A stretch of 39,672 bases of DNA, taken from the NCBI GenBank assembly GCA_002964805.2, contig PUDQ02000061.1, positions 1 to 39,672 of the forward strand, given 5' to 3'. Under the pieces are notes generated by a model. It saw only the letters and a list, made by a program, of their open reading frames with translations. It had not been told where the DNA came from and ran no database searches. How positions within the stretch are numbered: position 1 is the first letter of the stretch; each line of letters begins with the position of its first letter. Shown here piece after piece: positions 1-12,510 of this stretch. Source of the DNA: Trametes villosa (taxonomy: Eukaryota > Basidiomycota > Agaricomycetes > Polyporales > Polyporaceae). Both the position numbers and the translations under genes were made by a program.

Positions 1-3000
1 CCTGCCAGGCGACTACGAGCCTGCTCAACGCATTCTGAAGACAGGCGCACTAAGCTAATTATAAGTCAGTGAGCGCCACGGAGGCCGAAGGAGTCGAGTA
101 CTCACCCCGCGACGAGCAGAACTCGAGGGCTCGCCGCTTTCAAACTCGTCGGGAGGGTCTCCGCCGCGCCGACGACGTGCTTCGAGTCCTAGCTCGGCCG
201 CGAGCGTAGGGGGCAAGGGAGCGGCCGGAGAGCGGCTTTCAACGCTTCCGAGCACGTAGGGCAGCCGCACCAGGCGGCCTCGAGCCTGCTCAGTGCATCC
301 TCAAGGCGGCAGAGTGCACCGCCGCCCACGCCGCCCAAGGGAAATCAGTACAAGCCGCGCGGTCTGCAGGGGCCCGACGCTCACCTTGTTACGAACAGGA
401 TCCGCCGAGCAGTACGTCCATAGACGAAACCGCCGCGGGATATCCAGCAGGAGCCCTGCGCCGTGAGGCTGCCGACGCGCTGCCTCTCCAGAAACCGCCC
501 CACCGAGCTCAAGACGATGCTCGGATGCTCTTCATGTGGCTAGAAGCGCGCCCGGGCGGCCATTGGAGGTCCCACGAAGCGCGTCGTGCGGGGACGACAG
601 GTGAGCGTCCTCCTCGAGAAAAACGACGTACCGCTGACAGCTGGCTCCGAGCACAGTCCGCCGGGACGCCTGTTCGTCCGCCGTGCCCTTCCGTCGTCCT
701 CCGGCGCGCGTTATGACGAGAGGGCGCGGGGAACTCGACGCGGCGCGGCGGCGGGCGCCCACCCTCGCGCACATGCTGGTGCTCGAGCCGTCGCCCCCGC
801 GCGGGCGGGAATGCGCGCATCGTGTCGGCGCATCCCTATGGGGGACGCCCGCCTCGCTCTACACGTACGAGGTAAGCAGGACGCAATCGGTGCAGTGTGC
901 GTGTACTCACCTTGCTTAACAGTCCCTCCCTGCCACCGTCTCGCAGAACGGCAGCAAACCCCGAGCTCGGCGCTACGAGGGAAGCTCGTGCGGCGCACGC
1001 AGCTCGGCCGTTGCGTTGCACACGCGCGTGGCAGGCCCGCAGGCCCGCCCTCACGTCGTCGTGCAGCCGAAGACGAGCTGCGATTTCGAGCCACGATGTC
1101 AGCAATGTGCTGATCGTGTACATCTAATCGAAATACTCACTACAGCGCATTCCAGTCGCTCCGGACGCCCCGTCGGTGCGTTCGTGCGCGCCCTGGGAGC
1201 TCCTGCCGCGCACGCCGGACCTGTCGCGCCGTGCGGCGCGCATCCTTCCTCGTACGCATCGTGCGTCTTGCACGCCGCTGCTTGTACGTCTTTGACGCGA
1301 GGCGCAGGACGCGATCGTCCGCCGTCGTCGGCGAACTCGCCCTCCACGAGCGGGGCGCGTCGGACACGTTCTTGGTGCGGACAGAGGCCTGCAGAGGTCT
1401 CAGCACGGTAAGCACATTCGTATCAGGGGTGGAGAGTGCATGGGACTCACCCGTGATCCAGCCCGAGGCGTCCGTGCACGGCGTCAAGACGCGTCGAATC
1501 GACGCGTCTCAACGTGCACGGACGTGCGGTACGTCGCCGTGCCGCCCCCTGGGCCGGAGCGTCGTGGAGGGCATGTGGTGTGTCCGGCCGGTGCGAGTAT
1601 GGGAGGGGAGGGGGGGGGTGGGGACGCAGCACGTCGCCGGGAGGAGGGAGGGAGGTGCGGTAGGCGGTGACGGGAAGGAGGAGAAGGGCGGGGGGCTCGC
1701 GAGGCGAACACGGGGACGTCGGGGGGAGGCCCCCGGCGGGGGTGCTCAAAATTTGACCTTGACAGACCCGCCCGGCGCAACCGAGTTGCTCCCGGCAGAT
1801 GGGTCGTCTCTGGGCATATCCGGGCGCGATCCCCCGCCGTCTCGCGTGCTCACGGGTGCCCTCGAGGTGAGTATCCACGTTACACTCCCCCTGTGTCTCC
1901 CCAACTCCCGCCTGGCTGCCCAGGCCCGTCCACAGCACTTGTAACATCTCAGCTGCGATTTCTATTGCCCCTGGCATGTCACAATTGCTATGGACTGGCC
2001 AGGGGTATTATCTAACCACTACAGTCTCTACAGAGTGTGAAACGACGTCCCAGAGTATGTCTTTGTGTGCCTCAAGCTGTATGTTACACCGCTCAATCTG
2101 AATGGACTGTCTGAGTAAAATATGAGTTCAGATATATTGTGTGCACTCTCTGATACTGCTGAGACGTCTGAATAAGCTGAGGTCCACTCAGGGCAGTGCT
2201 CGACTGCTGTGTGAATGAATGAATGAGTGTCTGGTCAGGCTCCTGTGTGCTATATAGTAATGTCATGGAGTTCGACCAGTAGCAGCCCCAAATATATTTG
2301 TATTCGCCTGAAGGCCGGCATACAGCATGTTCATACCATTGGATACTCGGAACACACAAAATCGAGAGGGAGGGAAGTTGGGCGGGGCGGTGCGCATCAA
2401 TCGCGCTCGGAGTAGGTTTAGGAAGCTCGAGGTCTGGGTCGTGCGAAGTTGTACACCGGATTCCTTCCTCCCTATTCGACGAGATATCTCCGTTCGCAGG
2501 GCTCGCTTCCGATCCGCATGACAGTATCGAGACGAGACGGAAATATCAGCTCGTCGTCGTCCGTGCAGTCGCGAGCCCGGTGTGCCGTTCAAGAGCTCGC
2601 TGCACTTGCGCAGTTTGGCTTGCACTCAGCGGATTTCGACGAGTCTCTCCCTCGTTCGTGCTGAGAGCGTGTATTCCGTCTCGTTTACACTAATGTACAT
2701 GGACCATGGTCCAGACGTACGGAAAAAGACGCCCCCGCTCCCGAACATGCTGCATGCAGTTACGAGAGATCCAACTTCCGGGGGATGTCTCCGTTGCGCT
2801 TCGATATCCTCCCCATTCCCGCCGTCGGCTACGTTCGCGAACCCGAGTACGACTCTCCTGCGTCGACGCGCGGAGCACCGCCCGCGACCGACGTCCGCCA
2901 CACCTGCACGCCCCGACGTGCTGCACACTGCGCGAGGCGGGCAACTCGTGCAGCTTCGCGCCACGGCTCACTGTGCTGGTCAGTGCATCATACGGATATA

Positions 3001-6000
3001 CGGGTAGCACTCACTCTTGTCCCTCGCGCGGCAGGTACACAAACCGCCCGTCGAGTTGAGCCGAACGGGGGACGATCGCGAGCGCGACGTCCGTCTTGCG
3101 CGTCAGTCCCGAATGATGTACGTACTAGTCTACCCCGTCCCGCCCTCCGACGACGCGCGTCGTGCGCCCATTGGTACCGGAGAATGCACCCCGACGCACT
3201 CCTCCGACGTCCCCGGCGACTCGACCCGATCTCGAGCAGCCGGACGCTCGTCCGCGGTGTGCACGCCTCGGGACATCCGCTGATTGGGCCCGTGGATGCG
3301 TGCGTGCGTGTGAATGTGAGCGCAGCGGGTGGCTGCTCGTTTCCGGGCTCGAATGACGGAAGGTGCACGCGGGACACTGTGGTGGTGCCCCGCGCCCTTG
3401 CTCGCTAGCGGTGCTGCTCGGAGAAGATGTCTATAAGTACTGGCTGTCTCGACTTCGTGCAGTACACTACTCACCTCCTCCCCTCGCGATCACCTCCGGT
3501 ACGCTCTCCACCCCCGGGCCCTCGTCGCGCCCCACGCCCACAGGCTGCCGCCGACAGACCACGCTGCCCGCACGACGCGCGAGCACACTCCGCGCGCCGG
3601 CACCCGAATGGACGAGGTGAGTATACTACTGCTCCTTCGCGCTCGAGCCCGCCTGACGTGCGCCGGCTGCTCGCGCCAGGAAGAGTTCGAGCCTCTCGCG
3701 CTCGACACGCCTACGCCCCGGTGAGCCCCAGCACTCGGCTTGCCGCATTGTACTTACAACAACGCAGCCGCGAACGGGCTCGCGCACGTCGCCTGTGCCA
3801 CGCGGAATCCGCCGTACTCAGACCCTAACGCCACACCTGGCGCGAACGCGCTCTTCGAGCTTCCGGTACGCGACGTACGTACCTTCCACCTTCCCGACGT
3901 GCGGGGCTTCCTGCTCACGCGTTGCCGTTTCGTTCCTAGTCCGCAGCGCCGCCGTCGACGAGCAAACGCAGCGCGGGTATGCCACTACCTGTACGTATCC
4001 CGCTTTCGCTCGCTCAAACGATCGTGTTCGGCTCTCACCTTCATTTAGCTTCCACAGGTATCCGCAGGGATGCGAAGACCGGCGCAGCACGCGAAACGAG
4101 ACTGTACGCACCTTTCATGAGCACACTGTGGGCGTCCCGAGTCGACTCACCTTCTACACAGCGCCCCGGTCGAGCTCGGCGGGAGACGAGGAGACGAGGG
4201 CGGGCCGGATCGTACCTGCACGAGATCGTACATGTACAGACAGTCGGGGGCGGGGGGCGAGTCCGGGGACGGCGCGGAGGAGGGCGGGCGTGCACGGCAC
4301 ACGAAACGGCGGCGAGCACGGGGGCACTCCTCAGGCCGAGAATGGCGCGGGTGGGGCGCGTACGGGAGGACGGCGGACGGCAGGTCCCCCCCGCCCCGCC
4401 TCACAAGTCACACTGACAGTTGCGAGGGCGGCGGGTCAGCGCGCTCCAAGCAGGCGCGAGCGGCCCGGCGCGGAGGCACATCGTCCGTGCGCGTCAGGGG
4501 CGTGAACGCAGCCCCTCGACGCGTCCTTACCGGAGCCGAAGAGGAGGGGTGGGGTGCTTGTGGGTGCATCTAGACGGACGCGGTCGGCACGCCGTGCGCT
4601 TCACAAACCGCGAGCCGCGACGCGGACGTCGTCGGGCTCCTGTGGGAGGCTTGTGGGCGCGGTGTCGACGCTCGGAGAGACGGAGTTGCCCGAGGATGGG
4701 CACGGGCGGAACAGAGGTCGAAGTCTGGAGGACGGCCCAGGAACGACGAGGCGCGCGTCAAGTGGCGAGCTGTGGCTGCCGTCGTTCCTGATCCGCGCAC
4801 GGGCGCGGGCGCGGGTGCGGGAGACGGGTCGTCCCGTCGACGACGCTTGCGAGGCGGCCGGATTTGCGCCGCAGGAGGCGAGGTGCCTCGCGGTCGTCCT
4901 TGACGGGCCTGCGACCTCGCGTGTCGACGTCGTCCGGCCGTACGTACGAGTGCACGCGCGGGCGTCGGGGCTCGGGGCTCTCCTTGAAGCGAGCAGCACG
5001 GACGCTCAGCGCTCAGGGTGCGCCACACGCGCGGTGTCGTCTCGAGCACGCTGCAGGACGGTAGGGAGCAATCGGATGCGGCCCGAGACGACTACGAGCT
5101 CACCGTCCGCAGGCAGTAAGCTACACGACCGCGTGCGGGACGTCGGCGGGACGTTCGTCTGCCGCCCCGCACTGTCTCCGCTATAGCCTCGGCGGTGCTT
5201 CCGGGATCGTCGAGGCTGCAGCTCGAGACGCCCGCCGCGCCGAGACCCGGCGACGAACGCCTCGGACTGCAAGATGAGCGTCGTCAGTACAGCGGGAGAG
5301 GAGTCCCGAACGAGGCGCACTCACTCGTGGCGAGGCGTGTACGGGGCGGCGCGGTGGCGTTCTGCTCGTCCTGCGCGGACGGTGGCGAGGCGGACGCTGG
5401 GGTAGCGGTGTCGGGCACGAGCGGCGCCGTTCGCGCAGAGCACGCCCGTAGCGCGTCGACGCAGAGCTGGGAGACGTCGCCCGGCACGCAGAGAGGCTAG
5501 GAGAGGAGGGTGTCAGTGGCTGCGGGTACGGTCGGGTGTGGACCGCGAACAAGTCGCCGGCGCGTGCACAGCGCGGCGCCGTCGAGCAGGACAGTCCCGA
5601 GCGGCGCGTGCACGCCGCGGCCGTCCGATGTCGATCTGCGCGGCGCCGCTACGTACGAGGCTCGGTGTGTCGCTACCGGGGCCGTATGTGCGCGTAGAAG
5701 CCGTGGGAGTCGTGCCCGTGGACGTCGAGACGACGGCCGCAAGCTGCTCGTGCACGTCCAACTTTTGGGCGCTTAAGCGCTTGGGGGCGCGAACGGCCTC
5801 CTTTTCGCCCCTCACGTCGGGCACATGCCGCGGACGGCTCTCGTTTTCGCATTATCAGGTACATTACACTACATAGACACAGCGTGAGCACCACAAGGAG
5901 AAACTATCGAGCGCGCACGCGGGCACAGAGGAAACCGCGCCGGCCCCGCGCCGAGAATGTTTCGGCACGTGGGCGGGGCAGCACGACGCGGCGCACGCGG

Positions 6001-6523
6001 ACATGGTGCGGAACGGGTAATTTCGAACGTTTCTAGTGCGTACGTACCGGTTTTGTGGCCATCCGGCGAGGTCGATTTTTGAGTCCCATGAAGTCGTGGT
6101 CGCGGCCGCAGCAGCGCGGGGAGGTCCAGTTCGTGGGCGCCTAATCCCGCGTTGGGCGAGCGTGGCCCGTCTCTGGGATACGCTCTGCCGCAAGCGGATT
6201 TCGACCGCGGAATCGATGCGCACAGGCGGTAGTATCTGTGTAGAGCCAGGATTAGCGAAACGAGCGAATTCGGTCGAGGGAAGCGGGAGGAACGGCGGGA
6301 ACAGGGGGCGGGGTGGACGTGGTTTTGCGTGGAGAGGCGCGGAAACGGATAGAATGGGTGGGGAGATGTTCGTAGGGCACATAGCAATCGAAACGAGAGC
6401 CGGGGCACTCACCGGAGAGGGGCGGCAGGGGCAGGGGGGCGCTTGGAGACTGCGCCGTGTGCGCTGAGCAGGTGTCGCGAGGGGGCGCGGGCGGGAGGGG
6501 TAGATTTTGTCGAAATACGGGAG
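1..6523. repeat. Left copy of a large direct repeat (copy A)
   Basis: Positions 1-6523 match 33080-39672 in the same orientation, base for base apart from scattered substitutions and a few small indels. The match starts at the first base of the window and stops only because the window ends, so the true repeat is longer. The sequence is GC-rich, with an AT-richer island at about 1941-2360. It holds many ORFs of 60-330 codons on both strands. These are not kept between copies: for example the minus-strand frame at 3130-3708 is broken here but open for 192 codons in the other copy. I therefore call no gene in it. It could be part of a segmental duplication, a dispersed repeat or a subtelomeric repeat. 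Confidence 0.95.
1941..2089. repeat. Small AT-richer insert bounded by inverted TGTAACAT / ATGTTACA
   Basis: TGTAACAT at 1941-1948 is matched in inverted orientation by ATGTTACA at 2082-2089. The similarity extends a few bases inward (CTCAGCT against ACAGCTT). The stretch and what follows to about 2360 is clearly less GC-rich than the surrounding repeat. It looks like an old MITE-like or solo terminal insertion carried in both copies (about 35010-35158 in copy B). No target-site duplication was recognised, so the mobile origin is a guess. Confidence 0.35.
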
Positions 6524-7870
6524 AGTGTCTCTGGACCGCGGACAAAGTGAGTAGAGGCGTTTGAGAGATTTGGCATAGAACTCACTTGACGGTCGAGGGC
6601 GCGGGTTTTCCGGGCGATATGGGTGTCGTTTGGCACGGCGCGAGGGCGCGGGGTGGATATATGCACTCTGCAGGGGTGCTGAGTGCGGGGGACGGCGGGA
6701 AACGGCCGGGAGGCGGCGGGAGAGCGCGAGCAAGGGGGCAGGAAGGGGCGGCAAAGCGGCAGAGAGAGCGGGCGAAGAGCGCAAGCTGCAGGGAGAACGC
6801 AGGGAGACGATGTCGATGAGCGCGGTCGAGAGGAGAGCCGGTCCCCGCCAAAGCAAGGTCAGCGCGCGCCTAAAGAGGGGCGAGATCGGCGAGAACGTGC
6901 GCTGTGTGGCGTCGAGTGAGGTGGGTCTCTGCGCGGTTTCCCTCTGTCCCCTTTTGGTAAAAACCGCGCGACCCCCTATACCGGCTGGTGACGAGACTAG
7001 TAAAGTTTATGAAGTGGTCGAACAGCGTGCAGGAGAGAGCACCCAAAATGGTCAGGCGCCCGTACACAGGGGGCGCTTGCTGGAATCGGATTAGATAAGC
7101 GAGGGGGGGCATGGCGCCTCGTGGGGAGCGCACACCCCCGAAAGGGAAAACGGCGCGGTCGTCTGCACCTTGCTCAGTAACGTCTCGCTCGACATGGACG
7201 GGCTGATGATTCATGCTGGTCAGAAGGACTCCTATAAAGGCTGGGGGACGGCGCGAGTAGCTTCCTCACTACTCCATCAGCATTTCCCGGGGTCTCCTTA
7301 TATACTCCTTAATCGCCCTTATGGCCCTTACTGCCGTCACTTGAGACTCTCAGCATACTAAGGAGAAATTAAGGACGTAATGCAGTGTCTGGACTTCGCC
7401 GAAAGGAGCCATCAGACCACCAGAATGCTTCCAGACCGTAAGGGCCCCAAGTCGTAAGGAGCATTAGGTACCTCAGGAGCTACAGTCGTACAGAAAAATC
7501 CGAGTCTTAACGAGTTGAGATCTACTGAACGTCGCACTATGCAACGTGTGATCATGATCACCGGCAATCTCACTCGTGAGCCTATAAAATAGAGACCATA
7601 CCCTCACTCCGAGGTCTGACTCCCGAATACTGCGAAGTCGTGATACTCACTGCTTGTCGCGCCGTTGCAGGGTTTACAAAACGGCGTACCTCACCTGGAA
7701 AATCCGTTGCTGCAACTGCAACAGTCTAAAGTTCTGGGCTATCGCCACACTGCTACTAGGCTCTGCCTTAGGTCGCCTGTACTCGCCTATCGGAGGTGAG
7801 GCTCAGTTGAGCCATCCGGGGCTAACCTAGTCTCAGGCAATTTGGTAGCTCTCTCCGATGACTCGCTCGG
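6524..7870. other. Continuation of repeat DNA, then AT-richer DNA; no gene seen
   Basis: From 6524 to about 7200 the GC-rich sequence of copy A continues; its partner in copy B lies beyond the window. From about 7230 the base composition shifts to AT-richer DNA rich in short CCTTA/TAAGG words. There is a TATA-like CCTATAAAGG at 7229-7238 and a CTATAAAATAG at 7580-7590. No frame of convincing composition follows either of them. I see no RNA gene. Confidence 0.5.
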
Positions 7871-8671
7871 ACACCGCCCCGACGTATGAGTTGAAGAGGA
7901 CGCGAGCTACCAGCTCAGTGAGCGGAGACGCACCGATGAGGCTCGCGCCGCGTCCCGGCGTCGCGGGGTTTGAGGCGGACGAACACCGCCCCGACGTATG
8001 AGTTGAACAGGACGCGAGCTACCAGCTCAGTGAGCGGAGACGCACCGAGGAGGCTCGCGCCGCGTCCCGGCGTCGCGGGGTTTGAGGAGGACGAACACCT
8101 GTCCCCGACGAACACCACCCTGACGTATGAGTTGAAGAGGACACGCGTGATCGGTTTGGTAAACGGAGACGCACCGCAGAGGCTCGCGCCGCGTCCTGAT
8201 GTCGCGGGGTTTGAGGCGGACGAACACCGCCCCGGCGTATGAGTTGAACAAGACGCGAGCTACCAGCTCAGTGAGCGGAGACGCACCGATGAGGCTCGCG
8301 CCGCGTCCCGGCGTCGCGGGGTTTGAGGCGGACGAACACCGCCCTGACGTATGAGTTGAACAGGACACGGGTGATCAGTTTGGTAAATGGAGACGCACCG
8401 ATGAGGCTCGCGCCGCGTCCCGGCGTCGCGGGGTTTGAGGTGGACGAACACCGCCCTGACGTATGAGTTGAACAGGACACGGGTGATCAGTTTGGTAAAC
8501 GGAGACGCACCGATGAGGCTCGCGCCGCGTCCCGGCGTCGCGGGGTTTGAGGTGGACGAACACCGCCCTGACGTATGAGTTGAAGAGCACGCGAGCTACC
8601 AGCTCAGTGAGCGGAGACGCACCGAAGCGGCTCGCGCCGCGTCAGGATGCCGCGAGCTTGACGAGCACGAA
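7871..8671. repeat. 112-bp minisatellite, seven tandem units
   Basis: Units start with ACACC at 7871, 7983, 8112, 8224, 8336, 8448 and 8560, each 112 bp. A 17-bp partial duplication (8095-8111) sits between units 2 and 3, and the last unit is decayed after about 8645. Units share the block around CGGAGACGCACCGA and GTCGCGGGGTTTGAGG. They fall into two types at an internal position: type A with GCTACCAGCTCAGTGAGC (units 1, 2, 4, 7) and type B with GTGATCAGTTTGGTAAAC or a close variant (units 3, 5, 6). The period is not a multiple of three, so the array does not encode a protein repeat. Confidence 0.92.
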
Positions 8672-11580
8672 AATTTGTATGCAAGCTCATCAAGGTATCG
8701 GCGATGGTAGCACGTGAGTGTGCACGCACGAGAGGAGGGGGTAGGATGACCGGTTCTGCATCCCGCGGCGAGCAGGGCGCGGTCGCGGCGCAATACTTGT
8801 CGTCGCCGCAGTTTCAAACTGTGATGTGCTATCTGTCAGCACGCGTTCGTGGATGCTACGAGCGTACGCAGCCGCTTTCTCTCGCGTACTTGAACTAGGC
8901 AGTTAGCTTGGATCGACAGCGACGTAGGCAGTGGCCGATTCCATACCACCCAAAAATCAGCTTGCCGTGTATGTAATGAGGCGCTGCTCATGGAAGGACC
9001 ATCTTCGCATGGACGCGTGAGTCATTTTGAGGGAGTTGAGGCCAAGAAGCTCCGAATGGATGAAGACATACCGTGGGCGGGGTCGGAGAACCCGACAGGA
9101 TACTGTACCTCGAGGCGGCGTTGCCGTGCTGTCTGGTTGAAGAGCGGAAAAACACGGAGTGCGGCTGCGTAGGGCATGAGGGTCTGCACATAGGGAGGGG
9201 CGGGGTGTGATCGTAAGCAGCGCCGGCGGCGGCATAGGGGGCTGCTGCTGTTCGTACATGGGAGTCGGACTTTGACTTACTCAGATTTGGGCTTGGATGT
9301 TGACCTCTTGTCGACGCTGCGCCGCCCGAGCCGTGGATGAGAGCCGGTTGGCGCCACATTTGACAGGGCGAGACGAGCTACGTGGCGTGGAACTGCTCTC
9401 AGCAGTCATCATGACGGAAAGTCAGTTCGTGATGCTAGTAATGGGAGTGGCCGGCCTCAAACGTTGTACCTCATCGCGCAGGCCGGTGGCGGGCTGATCA
9501 GGTGCGTACGCAGATCTCGCCACTACGTTTCCGTGGGCCTGCCATATGCGCCGCGACCCTCCCGACTTCGAAGCTGAATGAGCTTCAGAACCAGCCGGCT
9601 GTCGCAACCTCCGAGCTTGCAGAAACTGCGAGCATGGAGCTGTCAGCAGGTTTGATTCAGATGATCTGTGTAGAACTATTGCCTAAGGCTCGCACCGTCT
9701 ACTTTACCAATCTGAGTGGGCTTGAGCGCATCCTAGGAGTGTTCCGGCCTCATCGTATACTCGAAGCGTATAACGCCGTGCCATCCTGTGGCTGGAACTC
9801 ACCGAGGTACGTTGAACCAGCGTCATACTTGTAGGGGAAGAACATGAGTTCTCAGTTCACATCGACTTGAGAACTTCCGATTCAGGACGTACCGTGAATA
9901 TGAATGATACTTTGCGCGTGCGCGAGCGTCCGCGTTCTCAGCACTCTGCTCGCATACGCCCATGTGCCTGCTGGCCGGACCGATTCACTGGCATACCGCC
10001 TCATGTGCAAAAACAGCACGCCGGCTACGAAGTCAGTCCCGTCTACGCAACATAACTCCGTCTGTCCCAGAGATCGGCGGGCGCATGCAGGCTTTAGCAA
10101 CTGATACATAGACAAGATAGACGCACCTCAGCGCTGAGACGGCGAAGCCGAAGCGAATTCAGGACCGTGCTGTCCTATCGGAGACGGCGTACCGCGCCCA
10201 TGGCTGCCTTCGAATGCGAGTAGACGGTACGGGAACTCGTACGCCGCTGAGACGTCTCCTTTCGGCCGGAATACTGACGCTGATCGCTGTCCATCAACGG
10301 TAAGAGCTGAGGCCGGCCGCCAGCCCCGGTTTCGTAAATATCGGAGTGGCACTCACCCCGCCTTACCTACGTACGGGAAGATTCGGCACTAGACCTGCCG
10401 CACGCAAAGCCTGCGAGTCCCGCGAACAGCAACTATCAGTCACAGACACTCTATAGTTGCGTACTTACGCTGAATGTAGAAGGCACATGGCTTGTTACTC
10501 CTAGTGCGGAAGCTGAGCCAGAAACCTGAGGAAGACCGAGCAAGATCAGTGAAGTACGCATTTCACTAAGATGCGAAGGCTCCCTGGTGATAGCACCAGG
10601 CTGATCAGACTACATAGTGCTTGGGGTTCAGAACCGTAGCCCAGGGACCCAGAGTTTTCAGAAGACCGGAAACATAGGGCTTAGTTCTGGAAGCGAGAGT
10701 CTCGAGCGAGTACTTTGCCAGGTGCTGCCGTTTGATTTAGGCCACAGAGTGCCGCTGAGATCATCAACTTACAGTATGTTGGTTCTGCAGCATAACCCCG
10801 TACCTTTCACTTACTCGTCATGGTCCAGGGGAGTGCCACGTAGCATGATGGTGCGAGGAGAGTTTGGTAGACGCCAAGACCGTAAGCGGAGACGAACAAG
10901 GTCGCAGGCGCCTGAGGCCTCCTCGGAGTCCGATCCCTCTCCCACCTTGACTTCGGACCTCCCTTGCGGCAGCGTTCTGAGCCCTTTTGATTCAAGAGCT
11001 GTCGGGGCATGCGAAGCTATATCTGCCCTCTCCGCTCGGATTTCTGTCAACAACGCCCTCGGTATACTCGTCCAGCTGCACACACTTGTGAATGTACGGC
11101 ACCCGGCCCCGGCGACAGCCTGAGCACCCTGAAGATGTTCCAGCGTCGTACACTGGCACGCCGCGCGGTGGCGACGATATGCCGCGCAAAGGCAGGATCT
11201 ACAGTTTGCGGACCCGCGGCCGGGGTGGTCAGTGAAGCTCATACTATCCATGCCTCTCAGGTGGCCTCTCGGCAGCAGTAGCAAGGTCTCTTCTCATGTG
11301 ATGAGTACACGGCGGTCAGCATGCAGCAATAGTGCTGCCGCGAGGCGCGGCAGGAGAGAGAGGGCTAAGGGGACGGATGAATGGCGAGAGGAGAGGAACT
11401 ATCCAGGCGAGACGCGTCATAGAGGATGGCGAAAGCGAACAGCTGAGAATTCCGGGATATTGCAAGGCGGAGGAAGACAGTACTAGGGCGGGCGGAGAGG
11501 GAGAGTATGACACGCCGGAACGATGGATGTTACCTAAATGCGGGGGTACATGGCCGTTTTTGCTCGGTCGCTGCTGCTGT
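8672..11580. other. About 2.9 kb with no supportable gene
   Basis: ORFs here are short (up to 168 codons) and show no family motif that I recognise. A minus-strand frame at 8988-9359 is rich in Gln, Pro, Ala and Ser near its middle and could be the remnant of a low-complexity protein. A plus-strand frame at 9502-9834 has ordinary composition but no recognisable domain or clear splice partners. The stretch probably holds decayed transposon or gene debris downstream of the transposase gene. Confidence 0.4.
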
Positions 11581-12385
11581 CTATACTGACACCTCCGGCT
11601 TCACTCGCCACGCGACCGCAAACGCCGCCACGGCCAGTACTGCGACACCCACGGCAGCAGAGAAGTTGTGGTAGGGGTACTGGAGCGCAAGATTAGGGGG
11701 GATATGGGCGGCGGCGGCAACGGGACTTACGCCGTCCTTCGGAGGCTTCTGCGCACGGGGGTCTGTTGTCGCCCCCGACACGACGCTGGCCGCAGTCGAG
11801 ATGGGCTGGTTCATAACAGAGGATTTGGGGGTGATGGGGAAGGGCATCTTGCTCTGGGCCGGGCCGTCGCCTCCCCGCTCGCGGTCACTGGGGTTGAGGC
11901 CTTCCGAATCGCTCGAGTCGTCGACTGTCCATGGTGACCGCCGACGGGAGCCCGATCCAGAATACGACGCCTCGCTGTCCCCGTCGCGCGCAGCGGCACG
12001 CCCGGGCTCGTCGACAGCAGGACCGGGAGACACAGATCGTGAACGCGTCCGTCCTCGTGATGAGCTGACGCGTTTTCGGCGTGGTCGTGGCCGCGTTGAC
12101 TCCGCGGACAGGCTCCTCGGGCTCGGGGGCGTAACCAGCCCGCCACTCGAGTGCGGTATCGCGTTCCCGTTCAGGTGGTTCTGTTGTTGTTGCGCCTGAA
12201 AGGACGCCAGGGAGAGCAGGCCGGACTCGACCTTCGCCGCCGCACCGGTAGTCCCCCAGTTGATTCCCCCCGCACTTGCGGTCAGCCATCAGATCCCCCC
12301 ATGAAAATCCTACGTAGGGGACAGTAACGTCGACCGGACCCGGGGTCTGTCTCGGAAGAGGTAGCTGCGGCTTCGACTCAGGGGC
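11581..12385 (-). pseudogene. Truncated, frameshifted gene with C-terminal membrane helix, family unknown
   Basis: Read from 12385 down to the stop at 11581. The first frame includes VPYVGFSWGDLMADRKC. It runs into a run of six G (C6 on the plus strand, 12266-12271), after which the sensible reading continues one frame over as GINWGTTGAAAKVESGLLSL, then QQQQNHLNGNAIP. A Ser/Arg/Pro-rich middle with RPRPRRKR and several RS pairs follows, then an acidic/Ser patch and a hydrophobic helix (FSAAVGVAVLAVAAFAVAW) nine residues before the stop. Dropping one G gives about 267 codons with no other break. The 5' end is missing: a stop lies just before 12385, inside a possible acceptor, and no upstream exon was found in the 125 bp before the transposase stop. 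The layout suggests a tail-anchored membrane protein. The break may be a real frameshift or a homopolymer read error. I do not recognise the family. Confidence 0.5.
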
Positions 12386-12510
12386 CTAGAGTGCAGCTGG
12401 AGCTCGTCGCACCGAGTTGCATCATGTTAAAGGTACAGCCAGGATATTGTACGAAAGTGTGGTGCCGGGAATCGATTGTCAATCATATATACAGGGAACT
12501 AGGTAAACGA

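Noticed and set aside
1..6523. The two large direct repeats as long terminal repeats of one retrotransposon
   Set aside because: At 6.5 kb or more they are far too long, the interior has no gag, protease, reverse transcriptase or integrase, and the genes inside have many introns.
5864..6856. 330-codon minus-strand ORF in copy A
   Set aside because: Low-complexity Pro/Arg/Ser/Ala sequence in GC-rich DNA, no domain and no splice structure. Overlapping frames on both strands are equally open, and copy B carries a 72-bp gain inside it.
7871..8671. CRISPR-like array
   Set aside because: Units are 112 bp and contiguous without unique spacers, in a eukaryotic context. It is a minisatellite.
8988..9359. 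Minus-strand Gln/Pro/Ala-rich frame that might be part of an HMG-type or other regulatory protein
   Set aside because: No HMG box or other domain found nearby and no convincing exon chain; too weak to annotate as a gene.
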